Source: Flavobacterium gelidicaeli
GTDB taxonomy: Bacteria; Bacteroidota; Bacteroidia; Flavobacteriales; Flavobacteriaceae
NCBI RefSeq assembly: GCF_013294005.1
Contig: NZ_JABSNK010000004.1
Location: 1-64,000 of the forward strand
DNA: 64,000 bases
Direction of reading: 5' to 3'
How positions within the stretch are numbered: the first letter of the stretch is position 1; each line of letters starts with the position of its first letter. The notes under the pieces were generated by a model. It did not search any database and had not been told where the DNA came from. It worked only from the letters and a program-made list of their open reading frames with translations. Shown piece after piece: positions 1 to 7,927 of this stretch. The position numbers and the translations under genes are program-made.

Positions 1-69
1 CGTAGAAAATCGAAAATAAGACAATCAGGAAAATATAAATCCGTAAATAACTATAAAAGAGTGATCTAA
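1..69 (+). CDS. possible 3' end of an unidentified gene
   Basis: Frame 1 is open from the first base to a TAA at 67-69 and would encode a very basic 22-residue tail (R-R-K-S-K-I-R-Q at its start). A lysine- and arginine-rich tail is a plausible protein C-terminus, but 22 codons are too few to identify a family and an open stretch of this length is easily random. The stop lies about 20 bases before the hairpin repeat at 89. Low confidence. Confidence 0.35.
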   Translation, partial: RRKSKIRQSGKYKSVNNYKRVI

Positions 70-88
70 TCCTTAACTTAATGACATT

Positions 89-180
89 GGGATAGTAGTG
101 GAGATCCTTTTATGGGGCTTCTTGACCCCATAAAAGATTGAAACGAATAGCCCGACCCGACCCCGATAGCTATCGGGTTT
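89..180 (+). repeat. dispersed hairpin repeat, copy 1
   Basis: The left box GGGATAG...ATCCTTTT runs directly into a perfect 10-bp stem (108-117 with 126-135). It is followed by the right box AAAAGATTG...ATAGCCCGACCCG and a second palindrome, CCCGATAG/CTATCGGG, at 162-177. A second copy in the same orientation lies at 33057-33146, and two inverted, more divergent copies lie at 29211-29353 and 40750-40836. The boxes are conserved while the hairpin between them changes, which suggests a REP-like or miniature mobile element or a structured RNA. Function unknown. Confidence 0.7.
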
Positions 181-251
181 TTGGAGGGGTACACCCTAAA
201 TAATCCAACTTTGATTCCGCAATGGATCCAAGTTAATTAGAAAGAAAACAC

Positions 252-259
252 TAATTTTG
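252..259 (+). promoter_or_regulatory. probable -7 element for miaE
   Basis: TAATTTTG matches the Bacteroidota -7 consensus TAnnTTTG and ends 24 bases before the miaE ATG. No clear TTG -33 element lies 17-23 bases upstream, so the call rests on the -7 box and its position. Confidence 0.45.
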
Positions 260-283
260 TAAAAAACAAACAAACGAACGGAG

Positions 284-865
284 ATGTTAGGATTAAAATT
301 AGCGACAGACCCAAGATGGGTAAATATAGTAGAATCGAATATTGAAGAAATATTGACAGACCACGCTTGGTGCGAACAAAAAGCAGCATCAAATGCGATA
401 AGTTTAATTACTCAAAATTCGGAGAAGGAAGAATTAGTTTCTGAGCTGATGATTATTGCTCAAGAAGAAATTGAGCATTTTAAAATGGTGCACGATCTTA
501 TAAAAGAACGCGGACTCAACTTTGGTCGAGAACGTAAAGACAGCTATGTTAATGAACTTTTTAAATTCATGAAAAAAGACGGTAGTAGGAACGATGCTTT
601 ATGTGAGCGTTTGCTATTTTCGGCTATGATAGAGGCAAGAAGTTGTGAAAGGTTTAAAGTACTCTCAGAAAACATTAAAGATCCTATATTAGCTAAGTTT
701 TATAGAGATTTGATGGTGAGTGAAGCGGGACATTATACTACTTTTTTAGGATTTGCTAGAAAATATGCAGACAATGTAGACGTTGAGAAGCGCTGGCAAG
801 AGTGGATTACTTATGAAACGTCGATAATTACTAATTATGGTACGCAAGAAACAATTCATGGGTAA
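284..865 (+). CDS. miaE: tRNA-(ms2io6A)-hydroxylase (MiaE)
   Basis: This cytoplasmic non-haem di-iron monooxygenase hydroxylates the isopentenyl side chain of ms2i6A37 in tRNAs that read U-starting codons. The 193-residue protein is the usual family length. Carboxylate and histidine ligand motifs of a ferritin-like four-helix bundle are visible: EEIEH near residues 61-65, EARSCER near 116-122 and SEAGHY near 145-150. The ATG at 284 is preceded by a purine-rich AACGGAG, one of the few Shine-Dalgarno-like sites here. The gene is monocistronic, with a hairpin terminator directly downstream. Family assignment is firm; substrate specificity is inferred from the family. Confidence 0.9.
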   Translation: MLGLKLATDPRWVNIVESNIEEILTDHAWCEQKAASNAISLITQNSEKEELVSELMIIAQEEIEHFKMVHDLIKERGLNFGRERKDSYVNELFKFMKKDGSRNDALCERLLFSAMIEARSCERFKVLSENIKDPILAKFYRDLMVSEAGHYTTFLGFARKYADNVDVEKRWQEWITYETSIITNYGTQETIHG

Positions 866-887
866 CAAACGAATAGTATTAAAATTG

Positions 888-919
888 AAAAGCCAATTCA
901 GATATGAGTTGGCTTTTTT
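888..919 (+). terminator. Rho-independent terminator of miaE
   Basis: Stem AAAAGCCAATTC (888-899) pairs with GAGTTGGCTTTT (906-917) with one G-T pair and a 6-base loop. A T-run follows. It starts 22 bases after the miaE stop. Confidence 0.8.
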
Positions 920-934
920 ATTTGACTTTAATGC

Positions 935-967
935 AAAAAAAAACTTCTTAATTTCTTAAGAAGTTTT
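935..967 (-). terminator. terminator of tRNA-Val
   Basis: AAAACTTCTTAA (940-951) pairs with TTAAGAAGTTTT (956-967), a 12-bp perfect stem with a 4-base loop. On the minus strand it is followed by a run of T (the A-run at 935-943), directly behind the tRNA gene. Confidence 0.8.
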
Positions 968-968
968 G

Positions 969-1043
969 TGGGCGATGAGGGGTTCGAACCCCCGACCCCC
1001 TCGGTGTAAACGAGGTGCTCTGAACCAGCTGAGCTAATCGCCC
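969..1043 (-). tRNA. tRNA-Val (anticodon UAC)
   Basis: Read on the minus strand, GGGCGAT (5' end at 1043) pairs with ATCGCCC as the acceptor stem. The D arm is GCTC/GAGC, the anticodon stem CCTCG/CGAGG encloses the loop TTTACAC with anticodon TAC, and the T arm carries TTCGAAC. The discriminator base is A at 969. CCA is not encoded, since ACAAAA follows the acceptor stem, so it must be added after transcription. A terminator follows directly, so this is a single-tRNA unit between miaE and folC. Confidence 0.95.
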
Positions 1044-1130
1044 TATTGCAATTCGATAATTTTCATTTCCTTATTGCGAGTGCAAATATAAGACTGTTTT
1101 TTGGATAAACAAGCATTTTGAGAAAAAAAA

Positions 1131-2351
1131 TTATAAAACTTCTGCAACTACAAATGTACTTCCGCCAATGTATATCAAGTCACTGTGGCTAGCGGTTTCG
1201 AGTGCTTTTGTGTAAGCTTCTGTAATTGAATTAAATACTTCTCCGTTTAATCCGTGTTGGGTTGCTTTTTCAGCAAGAATAGCAGCGTCTAATCCGCGAG
1301 GATTATTTGGTTTAGCAAAATAATATTTTGCATTTGTAGGAAGTATAGGTAGTATTGAGTTTAGGTTTTTATCATTGACTACGCCAAAAATCACATGCAA
1401 ATTTTTAAATTGTTCTTTAGCTATTTGTTGAAATACAATTTCTAGTCCGTTTTTATTGTGTGCCGTATCGCAAATTACTTTTGGGTTTTCTTTTAGTTGT
1501 TGCCATCTTCCTTGCAGCCCCGTGTTTTTAATGACATTTAATAATCCGTTTTTTATCATAATTTCAGAAACGCTAAATTCTTTTTCTTTATTAAGAATTT
1601 CAATAGTTTGTAAAACGGTTTTTTTATTGTGTATTTGGTAATCACCAATTAAGTCAGATGGGAAGTTAACTGAGATTAATTCAGAGGCGAAATAGATGTT
1701 TGTATTTTTTTCTTTGGCTACAGCCAAAAAAACAGCTTTTGTTTCTGTTGTATATTCGCCAATAATTACGGGTATATTTTGTTTTATTATACCTGCTTTT
1801 TCAGTAGCAATTGCGGTCAGAGTGTTTCCTAGGAACTGGGTGTGATCTAGATCTATATTTGTAATTACAGATGCTAACGGTGTAATGATGTTTGTGGCGT
1901 CTAATCTACCGCCCATTCCAACTTCAATAATGGCAATGTCGACTTTTTCTTTAGCAAAATAATCAAAAGCTAATCCTACACTCATTTCAAAGAAACTAAT
2001 GTCGTTGCTTTCAAAAAACGTCTTGTTGGTATTAATAAAACTACAAACAAACGATTCTGATATATCCTTTCCATTTATTTTTATTCGTTCTCTAAAATCT
2101 TTTAAATGTGGCGATGTGTAAAGCCCTACTTTATAGCCAGCTTCTTGTAATATTGAAGCTAGCATGTGTGAGGTGGATCCTTTTCCGTTTGTACCTGCAA
2201 CATGTATGAATTTTAGATTTTGATGCGGATTATTAAGATGGTTTATAAGTAAATGAGTGTTTGTTAAATCTTTTTTATAAGCAGAAGCTCCCTGAAGTTG
2301 GTACATAGGGAGTTGGTTGAACATCCAATCTGTAGTTTCTTGGTAATTCAT
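1131..2351 (-). CDS. folC: bifunctional folylpolyglutamate / dihydrofolate synthase
   Basis: FolC adds L-glutamate to dihydropteroate or to reduced folates with ATP, in the cytoplasm. The 406-residue protein has the Mur-ligase-type P-loop GTNGKGST at residues 53-60 and the family signature EVGMGGRLDATN at 143-154. A DTAHN motif marks the C-terminal glutamate-ligase domain. The ATG at 2351 is 46 bases behind the tonB stop, so folC is probably the last gene of the exbB-exbD-tonB transcript. The link to TonB is positional, not functional. Whether both activities are present cannot be told from sequence. Confidence 0.92.
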   Translation of the reverse strand: MNYQETTDWMFNQLPMYQLQGASAYKKDLTNTHLLINHLNNPHQNLKFIHVAGTNGKGSTSHMLASILQEAGYKVGLYTSPHLKDFRERIKINGKDISESFVCSFINTNKTFFESNDISFFEMSVGLAFDYFAKEKVDIAIIEVGMGGRLDATNIITPLASVITNIDLDHTQFLGNTLTAIATEKAGIIKQNIPVIIGEYTTETKAVFLAVAKEKNTNIYFASELISVNFPSDLIGDYQIHNKKTVLQTIEILNKEKEFSVSEIMIKNGLLNVIKNTGLQGRWQQLKENPKVICDTAHNKNGLEIVFQQIAKEQFKNLHVIFGVVNDKNLNSILPILPTNAKYYFAKPNNPRGLDAAILAEKATQHGLNGEVFNSITEAYTKALETASHSDLIYIGGSTFVVAEVL

Positions 2352-2397
2352 TTTTCGTAATTTATTATTATGGAATGGAGTAGAGTAGGAGTGTTGA

Positions 2398-3192
2398 TTA
2401 CTCTCCTAGCTTGAAGTTGACTGTTATGAAACCTATTTGAGTTTCTGGAGCATCAGCATCAGGTTGCCATTTGTATTTTCTGGCAGTGGCTAAAGCAGGT
2501 TCTACTAAACAAGGGTTAGTGTTAGTTGTGCCCTTAGCATATTTTGCACCAATAACGTTCCCGTTTCTGTTTACAGTAATTTGGACTACTACGGTACCAA
2601 ATTCATTGCATTTTTGAACTTCTTTACCTCTGGAACTTATGGACCGTCCGTTTAGTCCCCAACCGCTTCCGTTTCCAGATCCACCACCAGAACCGTAATA
2701 GCTGTTAGCGTAAGGGTTACCATTAATACTTCCTTTATCTCCAGCTTTATCGTCATTTCCTTCTCCTCCAGCAGCTTTTCCATCTGATTTTGGTCCGTTG
2801 ATTAAGCTAGATAACGCATCGGAGGTGCTTTTAGAAGGCTTTGGGCTTTCTTTAGGTTTTGGTTTTTGTTCTTCTGCAGTTGCCTTTGTAGGTTGGGCTT
2901 TTTTTACTTGTTTCATTATAGGAGCATCTTCAACATCTTGCGATAGCACTTCATCGTCACTCGAGGCTGCTTGCTGTGCTGCTGTGGGCTGTGGAGCTGA
3001 CTGAATTGCTTCAGTAGGTTGCTTGTCACCAGATCCAAATTCAGTAGTTCCAAAATTAATCGCAATCCCGTTTTCAGGAGGTGGGTCTAATGAGGTTAAT
3101 CCTAAATAAAAAAACAAAATAAACATGATCACAAAAAGTACTGATGTGATGGTAAATGATTTTTTTTCTTCTTCTGTTTCTAAGTATTTCAT
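2398..3192 (-). CDS. tonB: energy transducer TonB
   Basis: This periplasm-spanning protein couples the ExbB/ExbD proton motor to TonB-dependent outer-membrane receptors. The 264 residues comprise a short cytoplasmic N-terminus, one membrane anchor at about 13-33, a long low-complexity Pro/Gln/Lys and Gly/Asn/Ser linker at about 35-190, and a C-terminal TonB-type domain at about 195-262 with VVVQITVNRNGNV. The linker is in the place of the rigid proline-rich periplasmic spacer. It lies 33 bases behind exbD in the order exbB-exbD-tonB. The SusC proteins at 44-53 kb are candidate clients, but a genome of this type usually encodes several TonB paralogues. Confidence 0.88.
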   Translation of the reverse strand: MKYLETEEEKKSFTITSVLFVIMFILFFYLGLTSLDPPPENGIAINFGTTEFGSGDKQPTEAIQSAPQPTAAQQAASSDDEVLSQDVEDAPIMKQVKKAQPTKATAEEQKPKPKESPKPSKSTSDALSSLINGPKSDGKAAGGEGNDDKAGDKGSINGNPYANSYYGSGGGSGNGSGWGLNGRSISSRGKEVQKCNEFGTVVVQITVNRNGNVIGAKYAKGTTNTNPCLVEPALATARKYKWQPDADAPETQIGFITVNFKLGE

Positions 3193-3225
3193 GTAGAATT
3201 GTGCTTTTTTAACTTCAAATAAGGA

Positions 3226-3618
3226 TTATTTAGGTCTAACTGCCAAGACAACCTTGATTTGATTTCTGTTGGCAATATCTAAAACATTAACCGCTTTTTC
3301 GATAGGGACACCTTCTTCAGCTCTTAAAATAATAGCTTTTTCTTTATCGGTTCCAAGTGCTGATAGTAATTTAGATTCTAATTCTGCTTCAGGTACAGGT
3401 TCTTTGTCTATAAAGAATTCTAGTTTTTTATTAATGCTTACTGCGATGTTTTTGTTGCTGTCTGTTTTCCCTTTTGCCTTTGGTAGTACTAAATCTAATG
3501 CGTTAGTGGTTACCATTGTTGATGTTAGCATAAAGAAGATTAGCAAAAGAAAAACAATATCAGTCATTGATGACATATTGAATTCTGGACTAACTTTATT
3601 TCTTCCTCTTAAATTCAT
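3226..3618 (-). CDS. exbD: biopolymer transporter ExbD
   Basis: ExbD is the small proton-channel subunit of the TonB energising complex. The 130-residue protein has a short N-terminus, one transmembrane helix at about 18-38 beginning MTDIVFLLLIFFM, and a periplasmic domain ending in IKVVLAVRPK. Asp20 in the MTD motif corresponds to the membrane-embedded aspartate of the ExbD/TolR family that carries protons. The gene lies between exbB (46-base gap) and tonB. TolR is the alternative, but the adjacent tonB argues for ExbD. Confidence 0.9.
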   Translation of the reverse strand: MNLRGRNKVSPEFNMSSMTDIVFLLLIFFMLTSTMVTTNALDLVLPKAKGKTDSNKNIAVSINKKLEFFIDKEPVPEAELESKLLSALGTDKEKAIILRAEEGVPIEKAVNVLDIANRNQIKVVLAVRPK

Positions 3619-3664
3619 ATTGTATGTTTGTTATTTATCGGAAATTTAATCGAATGATTGTATT

Positions 3665-4369
3665 TTATGCAGGATCGTTTAGTAAATCTAAAAAGTCAAC
3701 TGCATTTGCTTCCATCTGATGCACTATTTTATCGGTCTTAACTACCAAGTGATTGTACCCTACATATGCAATAATTCCTACTACTAGACCTACAACTGTT
3801 GTTGTCATTGCAGTATAAATACCTTCAGAAAGTGCGCCTACTTCAATTTGACCACCAGCACTTGCCATTTTATGAAATGCTTGAATCATTCCTACAACTG
3901 TCCCTAAGAAGCCCGTCATAGGACCTGCTCCTGAGATTGTAGCTAACATACTTACGTTTTTCTCTAATTTGTAAATTTCGAGTTTTCCAGCATTTTCGAT
4001 TGCTGTATTAATGTCGTCAAGTGGCTTGCCAATTCTTGAGATCCCTTTTTCAATTAGTCGTGCAACGGGAGATTTAGAGTGAGCGCAAAGCATTTTTGCG
4101 TTATCTATTCGTCCGTTTCTAATATTATCTCTAATTTGACTCATGAAATTACTGTCAATTTTAGAGGCTGCATTGATTGCCATTAGGCGTTCAAAATAAA
4201 GATAAAGAGCAGCAAAAAACATAATGAACAATGAAATCATAATGATTTGACCTGCTAGTCCTCCGCTAGTTAGCAGTTCAATAATAGATAAAGTCTTTTC
4301 AACTGGAACCGCATCGGCTAGATTTTCTTGTGCTACAGATAAGGTGTCTGCTTGTAACATTAAACTCAT
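3665..4369 (-). CDS. exbB: MotA/TolQ/ExbB proton channel family protein
   Basis: This is the inner-membrane scaffold and channel subunit that works with ExbD and TonB. The 234-residue protein has predicted membrane helices at about 40-58, 140-163 and 183-206. The conserved GPMTGFLGTVVGMI stretch in the second helix is a family hallmark. The N-terminal 35 residues are hydrophilic and may precede or follow a signal cleavage site. It is the first gene of the exbB-exbD-tonB-folC unit. A -7-like box TAGATTTG at 4440-4447 (minus strand) lies about 70 bases upstream, with a TTG 24 bases further. Confidence 0.9.
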   Translation of the reverse strand: MSLMLQADTLSVAQENLADAVPVEKTLSIIELLTSGGLAGQIIMISLFIMFFAALYLYFERLMAINAASKIDSNFMSQIRDNIRNGRIDNAKMLCAHSKSPVARLIEKGISRIGKPLDDINTAIENAGKLEIYKLEKNVSMLATISGAGPMTGFLGTVVGMIQAFHKMASAGGQIEVGALSEGIYTAMTTTVVGLVVGIIAYVGYNHLVVKTDKIVHQMEANAVDFLDLLNDPA

Positions 4370-4514
4370 ACAATTTTTCTTTAGTAATGAAACGCTAATA
4401 TATTATAAAAATTGTTACTTTTTTAGATAAAAAAATAAACAAATCTACATTTAACATAGTCTTTTGTTTTGCAATAATTATACCAATTTTATGGATTATT
4501 TATTTAATGAAAAA

Positions 4515-4553
4515 AAGCCAAATCTATTTCTAACGTAGAAATAGATTTGGCTT
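4515..4553 (-). terminator. terminator of the glutamate dehydrogenase gene
   Basis: A perfect 18-bp stem (4515-4532 with 4536-4553) with a 3-base loop is followed on the minus strand by a T-run (A-run at 4510-4516). It lies 35 bases behind the stop of the 4588-5814 gene and insulates it from exbB. Confidence 0.88.
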
Positions 4554-4587
4554 AATGATTTATAAATTGGTTTTGACGTATTTTGTC

Positions 4588-5814
4588 TTAAACTAATTGT
4601 TTTAAAGCGATTTCAAAAGCAGTGGCACTAATATTAGTTTTGCTGCTGTTTAACGCATGTGCTTTAACGATTGCATTTTTAATGATTTCTGAAGTATCTT
4701 GAAAGATCGCTTCATCAGTCATTTGAACTTTTTTCTCCATGAAGTAAGCAAAAACTCTCGCCATACCACAGTTAGAAATAAAGTCAGGAATCAAACTTAC
4801 TTTGTGATCTACATCCTCCATGATTGGTCCGAAAAAGATTTCTTTATCAGCAAACGGAACATTCGCACCACAAGAAATTACTTCAAGTCCGCTAGCAATC
4901 AAACTATCAATTTGGTCTTGTTGTACTAATCTTGACGCGGCACACGGTGTGAAAACTTCAGCACCAATAGTCCATATTTTTTTATTAATTTCGTCAAAAG
5001 GGATCATGTTCTCTGCAACTAATTTGTTACCGTCTTTGTTTAAGAAAAGGGTTTTGATTTCTTCAAAAGAAAAACCTTCTTCGTTAATCAAGCCACCATC
5101 TCTATCAATGATACCTACAACTTTTGCACCCATGTCAGCAAGATAAAAAGCAGCTGCAGATCCTACGTTTCCAAAACCTTGCACGATTGCTTTTTTACCT
5201 TTTACATCTCCTCCATAAGTGGTGTAAAAATGACGAACAGCTTCAGCAACACCGTATCCAGTAATCATGTCAGCAATAGTATATTTGCGAGCAACATCTG
5301 GTGAGAATTTTGGGTTTTCGATTACCTTAACAACACCCTGACGCAATTGACCTATACGGTTGATTTTATCAGCTTCAGTAGGTTTAAAATGACCATTAAA
5401 AACACCTTCCTGTGGGTGCCAAACACCACATTCTTCCGTCATGGGAATTACCTCGTGAATTTCGTCAACATTTAAATCACCACCTGTTCCATAATAACTT
5501 TTTAATAACGGAGAAACAGCTTTGTACCAGCGTTGTAATACGCCTTTTTTTCTAGGGTCGTTAGGATCAAAATTAATTCCAGATTTAGCGCCTCCAATTG
5601 CAGGTCCAGAAACCGAAAACTTAACTTCCATTGTTTTAGCTAAAGACAAAACTTCGTTCATGTCTAAACCTTTTCTCATTCTAGTACCACCACCAGCTGC
5701 ACCACCACGTAGCGAGTTGATTACTGTCCACCCTTCGGCTTCCGTTTCGGCATCTTTCCAGTTAAAAACAATTTCAGGTTCTTTATTTTCGAATTTCTTT
5801 AGTAAATCTTTCAT
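4588..5814 (-). CDS. Glu/Leu/Phe/Val dehydrogenase (probable glutamate dehydrogenase)
   Basis: An amino-acid dehydrogenase that interconverts glutamate (or a branched or aromatic amino acid) with its 2-oxo acid and ammonia, using NAD(P). In 408 residues the substrate domain carries PAIGGAKSG (Lys77) and GTGGDLNVDE (Asp113). The Rossmann domain has GFGNVG at 213-218. The family motif is usually GGGKGG or GGAKGG, and here the last Gly before Gly79 is Ser78. A -7 box TATATTTG (5839-5846, minus) precedes the ATG by 24 bases. It is monocistronic with a strong terminator. Which amino acid is used cannot be decided, so no gene symbol is given. Confidence 0.85.
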   Translation of the reverse strand: MKDLLKKFENKEPEIVFNWKDAETEAEGWTVINSLRGGAAGGGTRMRKGLDMNEVLSLAKTMEVKFSVSGPAIGGAKSGINFDPNDPRKKGVLQRWYKAVSPLLKSYYGTGGDLNVDEIHEVIPMTEECGVWHPQEGVFNGHFKPTEADKINRIGQLRQGVVKVIENPKFSPDVARKYTIADMITGYGVAEAVRHFYTTYGGDVKGKKAIVQGFGNVGSAAAFYLADMGAKVVGIIDRDGGLINEEGFSFEEIKTLFLNKDGNKLVAENMIPFDEINKKIWTIGAEVFTPCAASRLVQQDQIDSLIASGLEVISCGANVPFADKEIFFGPIMEDVDHKVSLIPDFISNCGMARVFAYFMEKKVQMTDEAIFQDTSEIIKNAIVKAHALNSSKTNISATAFEIALKQLV

Positions 5815-5904
5815 TTTATTATGATATATTTATTTTTACAAATATAAAAAAAGGAATTATGCAATTTGTTTATTATTGTAATAATATTTAAAAGAATAAT
5901 TTTA

Positions 5905-6489
5905 CTAGTATATACCTAATAAATCTTGTTTCAATCCTTTGTCAACTGGGTCTTCAGACAACCAAATACCAAAGAATGCTTTTTTGAATTCAAGACCTTT
6001 AATTTTTCCTTTGTATTCTTTGTTTTTTGTTATCCAAAGTGACTCGTCTAAAGGATTGAATGTTAATTCAAATATATCGCCTATTTTAGTGTCTTCAGTA
6101 CTCAATAAAGCTTCAAGCTCTTCAAGTTCTTTAGCGAATTTTCTAATGCCTTGCTCTCCTACAGATTTTTCCATACCTTTTGCTAAAGCTTTTGATAACT
6201 TTTTAGAGCTAACAAGTCCTGATGTGATGTGCAAAGATATTGCCATCTCAGTTTCGCTATTAAGGATTTGTTTAGGGTCTTGAGACAAAGATGTTAAGTA
6301 TAAAGCTTGAACATAAAGATCTGTCCAGAACTTTGAACGTTCTCCAACTCCGTTTAGAGACATTATTTTTCCTTTAAACTCTAATGTTCTAGGAATTTCG
6401 ACACCGTTAACGATGAATTTTTTTTGCGCATTTACAGTGTTAAATTGCATTGCGATTATTAATGCGAATAATGATAATAGTTTTTTCAT
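5905..6489 (-). CDS. secreted chalcone isomerase-like protein
   Basis: The chosen ATG at 6489 starts a typical signal peptide (MKKLLSLFALIIAMQF, cleavage likely after VNA-Q). The frame is open upstream, but that extension adds a hydrophilic segment before the signal and is probably not translated. The mature part of about 170 residues resembles the bacterial chalcone-isomerase-like family: FKGKIMSLNGVGERSKFWTDLYVQALYL near its start and a C-terminal KAFFGIWLSEDPVDKGLKQ. In bacteria such proteins are periplasmic, and most lack a known reaction. It stands alone between gdh and anmK, with no sign of co-transcription. Confidence 0.75.
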   Translation of the reverse strand: MKKLLSLFALIIAMQFNTVNAQKKFIVNGVEIPRTLEFKGKIMSLNGVGERSKFWTDLYVQALYLTSLSQDPKQILNSETEMAISLHITSGLVSSKKLSKALAKGMEKSVGEQGIRKFAKELEELEALLSTEDTKIGDIFELTFNPLDESLWITKNKEYKGKIKGLEFKKAFFGIWLSEDPVDKGLKQDLLGIY

Positions 6490-6635
6490 ACTAAAAAATT
6501 TTATTTGTTTGGTTTCGTTGGCAAAAGTACTACACAATTTTAAATCAATTTCATAAAAATATCTTAGAATTGATGTCAAATCAGTAGAATTATGGATTTT
6601 ATTTGTTTTTTGCTTAAAAACAAATAAAAATGGAT

Positions 6636-7703
6636 TTAAAAATCATAAATCGTTCCTGAACTGTGATTTTTTGATGCTCCAGTTACACTTTTTAAAATAT
6701 TAATTTCGTTTTTTAATCTTAAAACACCTAAAAGTGCAAATATTAACGCTTCTTTAAATTCTAAAATTCCTTTAGCTGGGATAATAATCTTTAAATCTGG
6801 CAATAAATTATTTATACGAGATATAAGGTATTGATTGTAAGCGCCTCCACCTGTAATTAATAAACTGCCTTTTTTTAAAGGAAGTGCCGCAGCTGTTTGC
6901 TGTGCAATATGTTCAGTAAACGTATTTAGTTTATCTTTTATTGTGATTTTATAAGATTCAATGATAGGTAGGACTGTTTCTTTTACAAATTCAAAACCTA
7001 ATGATTTAGGAAAACTCTTTCTATAGAAGTCTAAATCATTCAATTCAGCAAGTAACTCTTGATTTATTGTACCTTCTTTTGCAATTTGCCCTTTGTCATC
7101 ATAATCTAATCCTAATTTATTTGCATAAAAATTCAAAACAGTATTTACCGGTGCAATGTCAAAAGCAATTCGTTCGTCGTTATTATTAAATGAAATATTA
7201 GAAAACCCACCAAGATTCATACAATAATCATATTCTGAAAATAACAGTTGATCACCTATGGGGACTAGTGGAGCACCTTGACCACCAAGTTGAACATCTT
7301 TAACCCTAAAATCACAAACTACTTTTTGACGGGTTAATGAAGCAATATCAGGAAGGTTTCCTATTTGTAAAGTGATGCCTTTGTGTGGTTGGTGCAAAAT
7401 AGTGTGTCCATGAGAGCATACGGCATCTAGATTTACAATAGCATTTTTTTCTATAAAGTTGTTTATGATATTAGCAAGAAGTATTGTGTACTCTTGATTT
7501 AGTTCCTCTAAAGCCTTTGTAGAGAAATTTACAGCTATTTTTAGTCTTTCAAGCCATAGCTTATTATAAGGTATAGTTGCTATTTCTTTAATTTTAAACT
7601 TCCAAATAGTGTTTATTACCGAAAATTCAATGTGGGCTAAATCGACTCCATCGAGAGAAGTTCCTGACATTACTCCGATAACGTTATAGTATTCTTCTTT
7701 CAT
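6636..7703 (-). CDS. anmK: anhydro-N-acetylmuramic acid kinase
   Basis: AnmK phosphorylates and hydrolyses 1,6-anhydro-MurNAc released during cell-wall turnover to give MurNAc-6-phosphate. The 355-residue protein begins with the ATP-binding signature MSGTSLDGVD (residues 12-21), contains LGGFSNIS and AFDIAPVN in the catalytic part, and has the C-terminal nucleotide-binding motif LLITGGGAYNQYL. Length is normal for the family. It is transcribed divergently from the acyl-CoA dehydrogenase gene across a 224-base gap. No other recycling gene (murQ, nagZ, ampG) is in the window. Confidence 0.93.
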   Translation of the reverse strand: MKEEYYNVIGVMSGTSLDGVDLAHIEFSVINTIWKFKIKEIATIPYNKLWLERLKIAVNFSTKALEELNQEYTILLANIINNFIEKNAIVNLDAVCSHGHTILHQPHKGITLQIGNLPDIASLTRQKVVCDFRVKDVQLGGQGAPLVPIGDQLLFSEYDYCMNLGGFSNISFNNNDERIAFDIAPVNTVLNFYANKLGLDYDDKGQIAKEGTINQELLAELNDLDFYRKSFPKSLGFEFVKETVLPIIESYKITIKDKLNTFTEHIAQQTAAALPLKKGSLLITGGGAYNQYLISRINNLLPDLKIIIPAKGILEFKEALIFALLGVLRLKNEINILKSVTGASKNHSSGTIYDF

Positions 7704-7725
7704 TGGTCAAAATTGTTAATCGCTA

Positions 7726-7756
7726 TTGAAAATTTCACAATAAAAAAGTATCTTTG
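7726..7756 (+). promoter_or_regulatory. promoter, probably for the acyl-CoA dehydrogenase gene
   Basis: TTG at 7726-7728 and TATCTTTG at 7749-7756 are separated by 20 bases, within the 17-23 spacing of the Bacteroidota sigma-ABfr-type promoter. It would give a leader of about 165 bases before the ATG at 7928, unusually long for this window. The leader is A-rich and no clear structure was recognised in it. Confidence 0.5.
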
Positions 7757-7927
7757 ACTACTTTTTTTATAGATAAAGAAAGGAATTTTAAACAACATAT
7801 AATAGTCATCAATTCTAAACTGTGAAATAAATGTTTTTATCTAAATGTAACGCGTAAAATTACATTAAAAAACACTATTTTGTAATAATAAGAATTAAAA
7901 AAAAAATAATAAAAAAGAAATAGAATT

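Noticed and set aside
4440-4447. -7 box of exbB as a firm promoter
   Set aside because: The TAGATTTG box is good, but the nearest TTG gives a 24-base spacer, outside the usual 17-23, so it is noted only in the gene entry.
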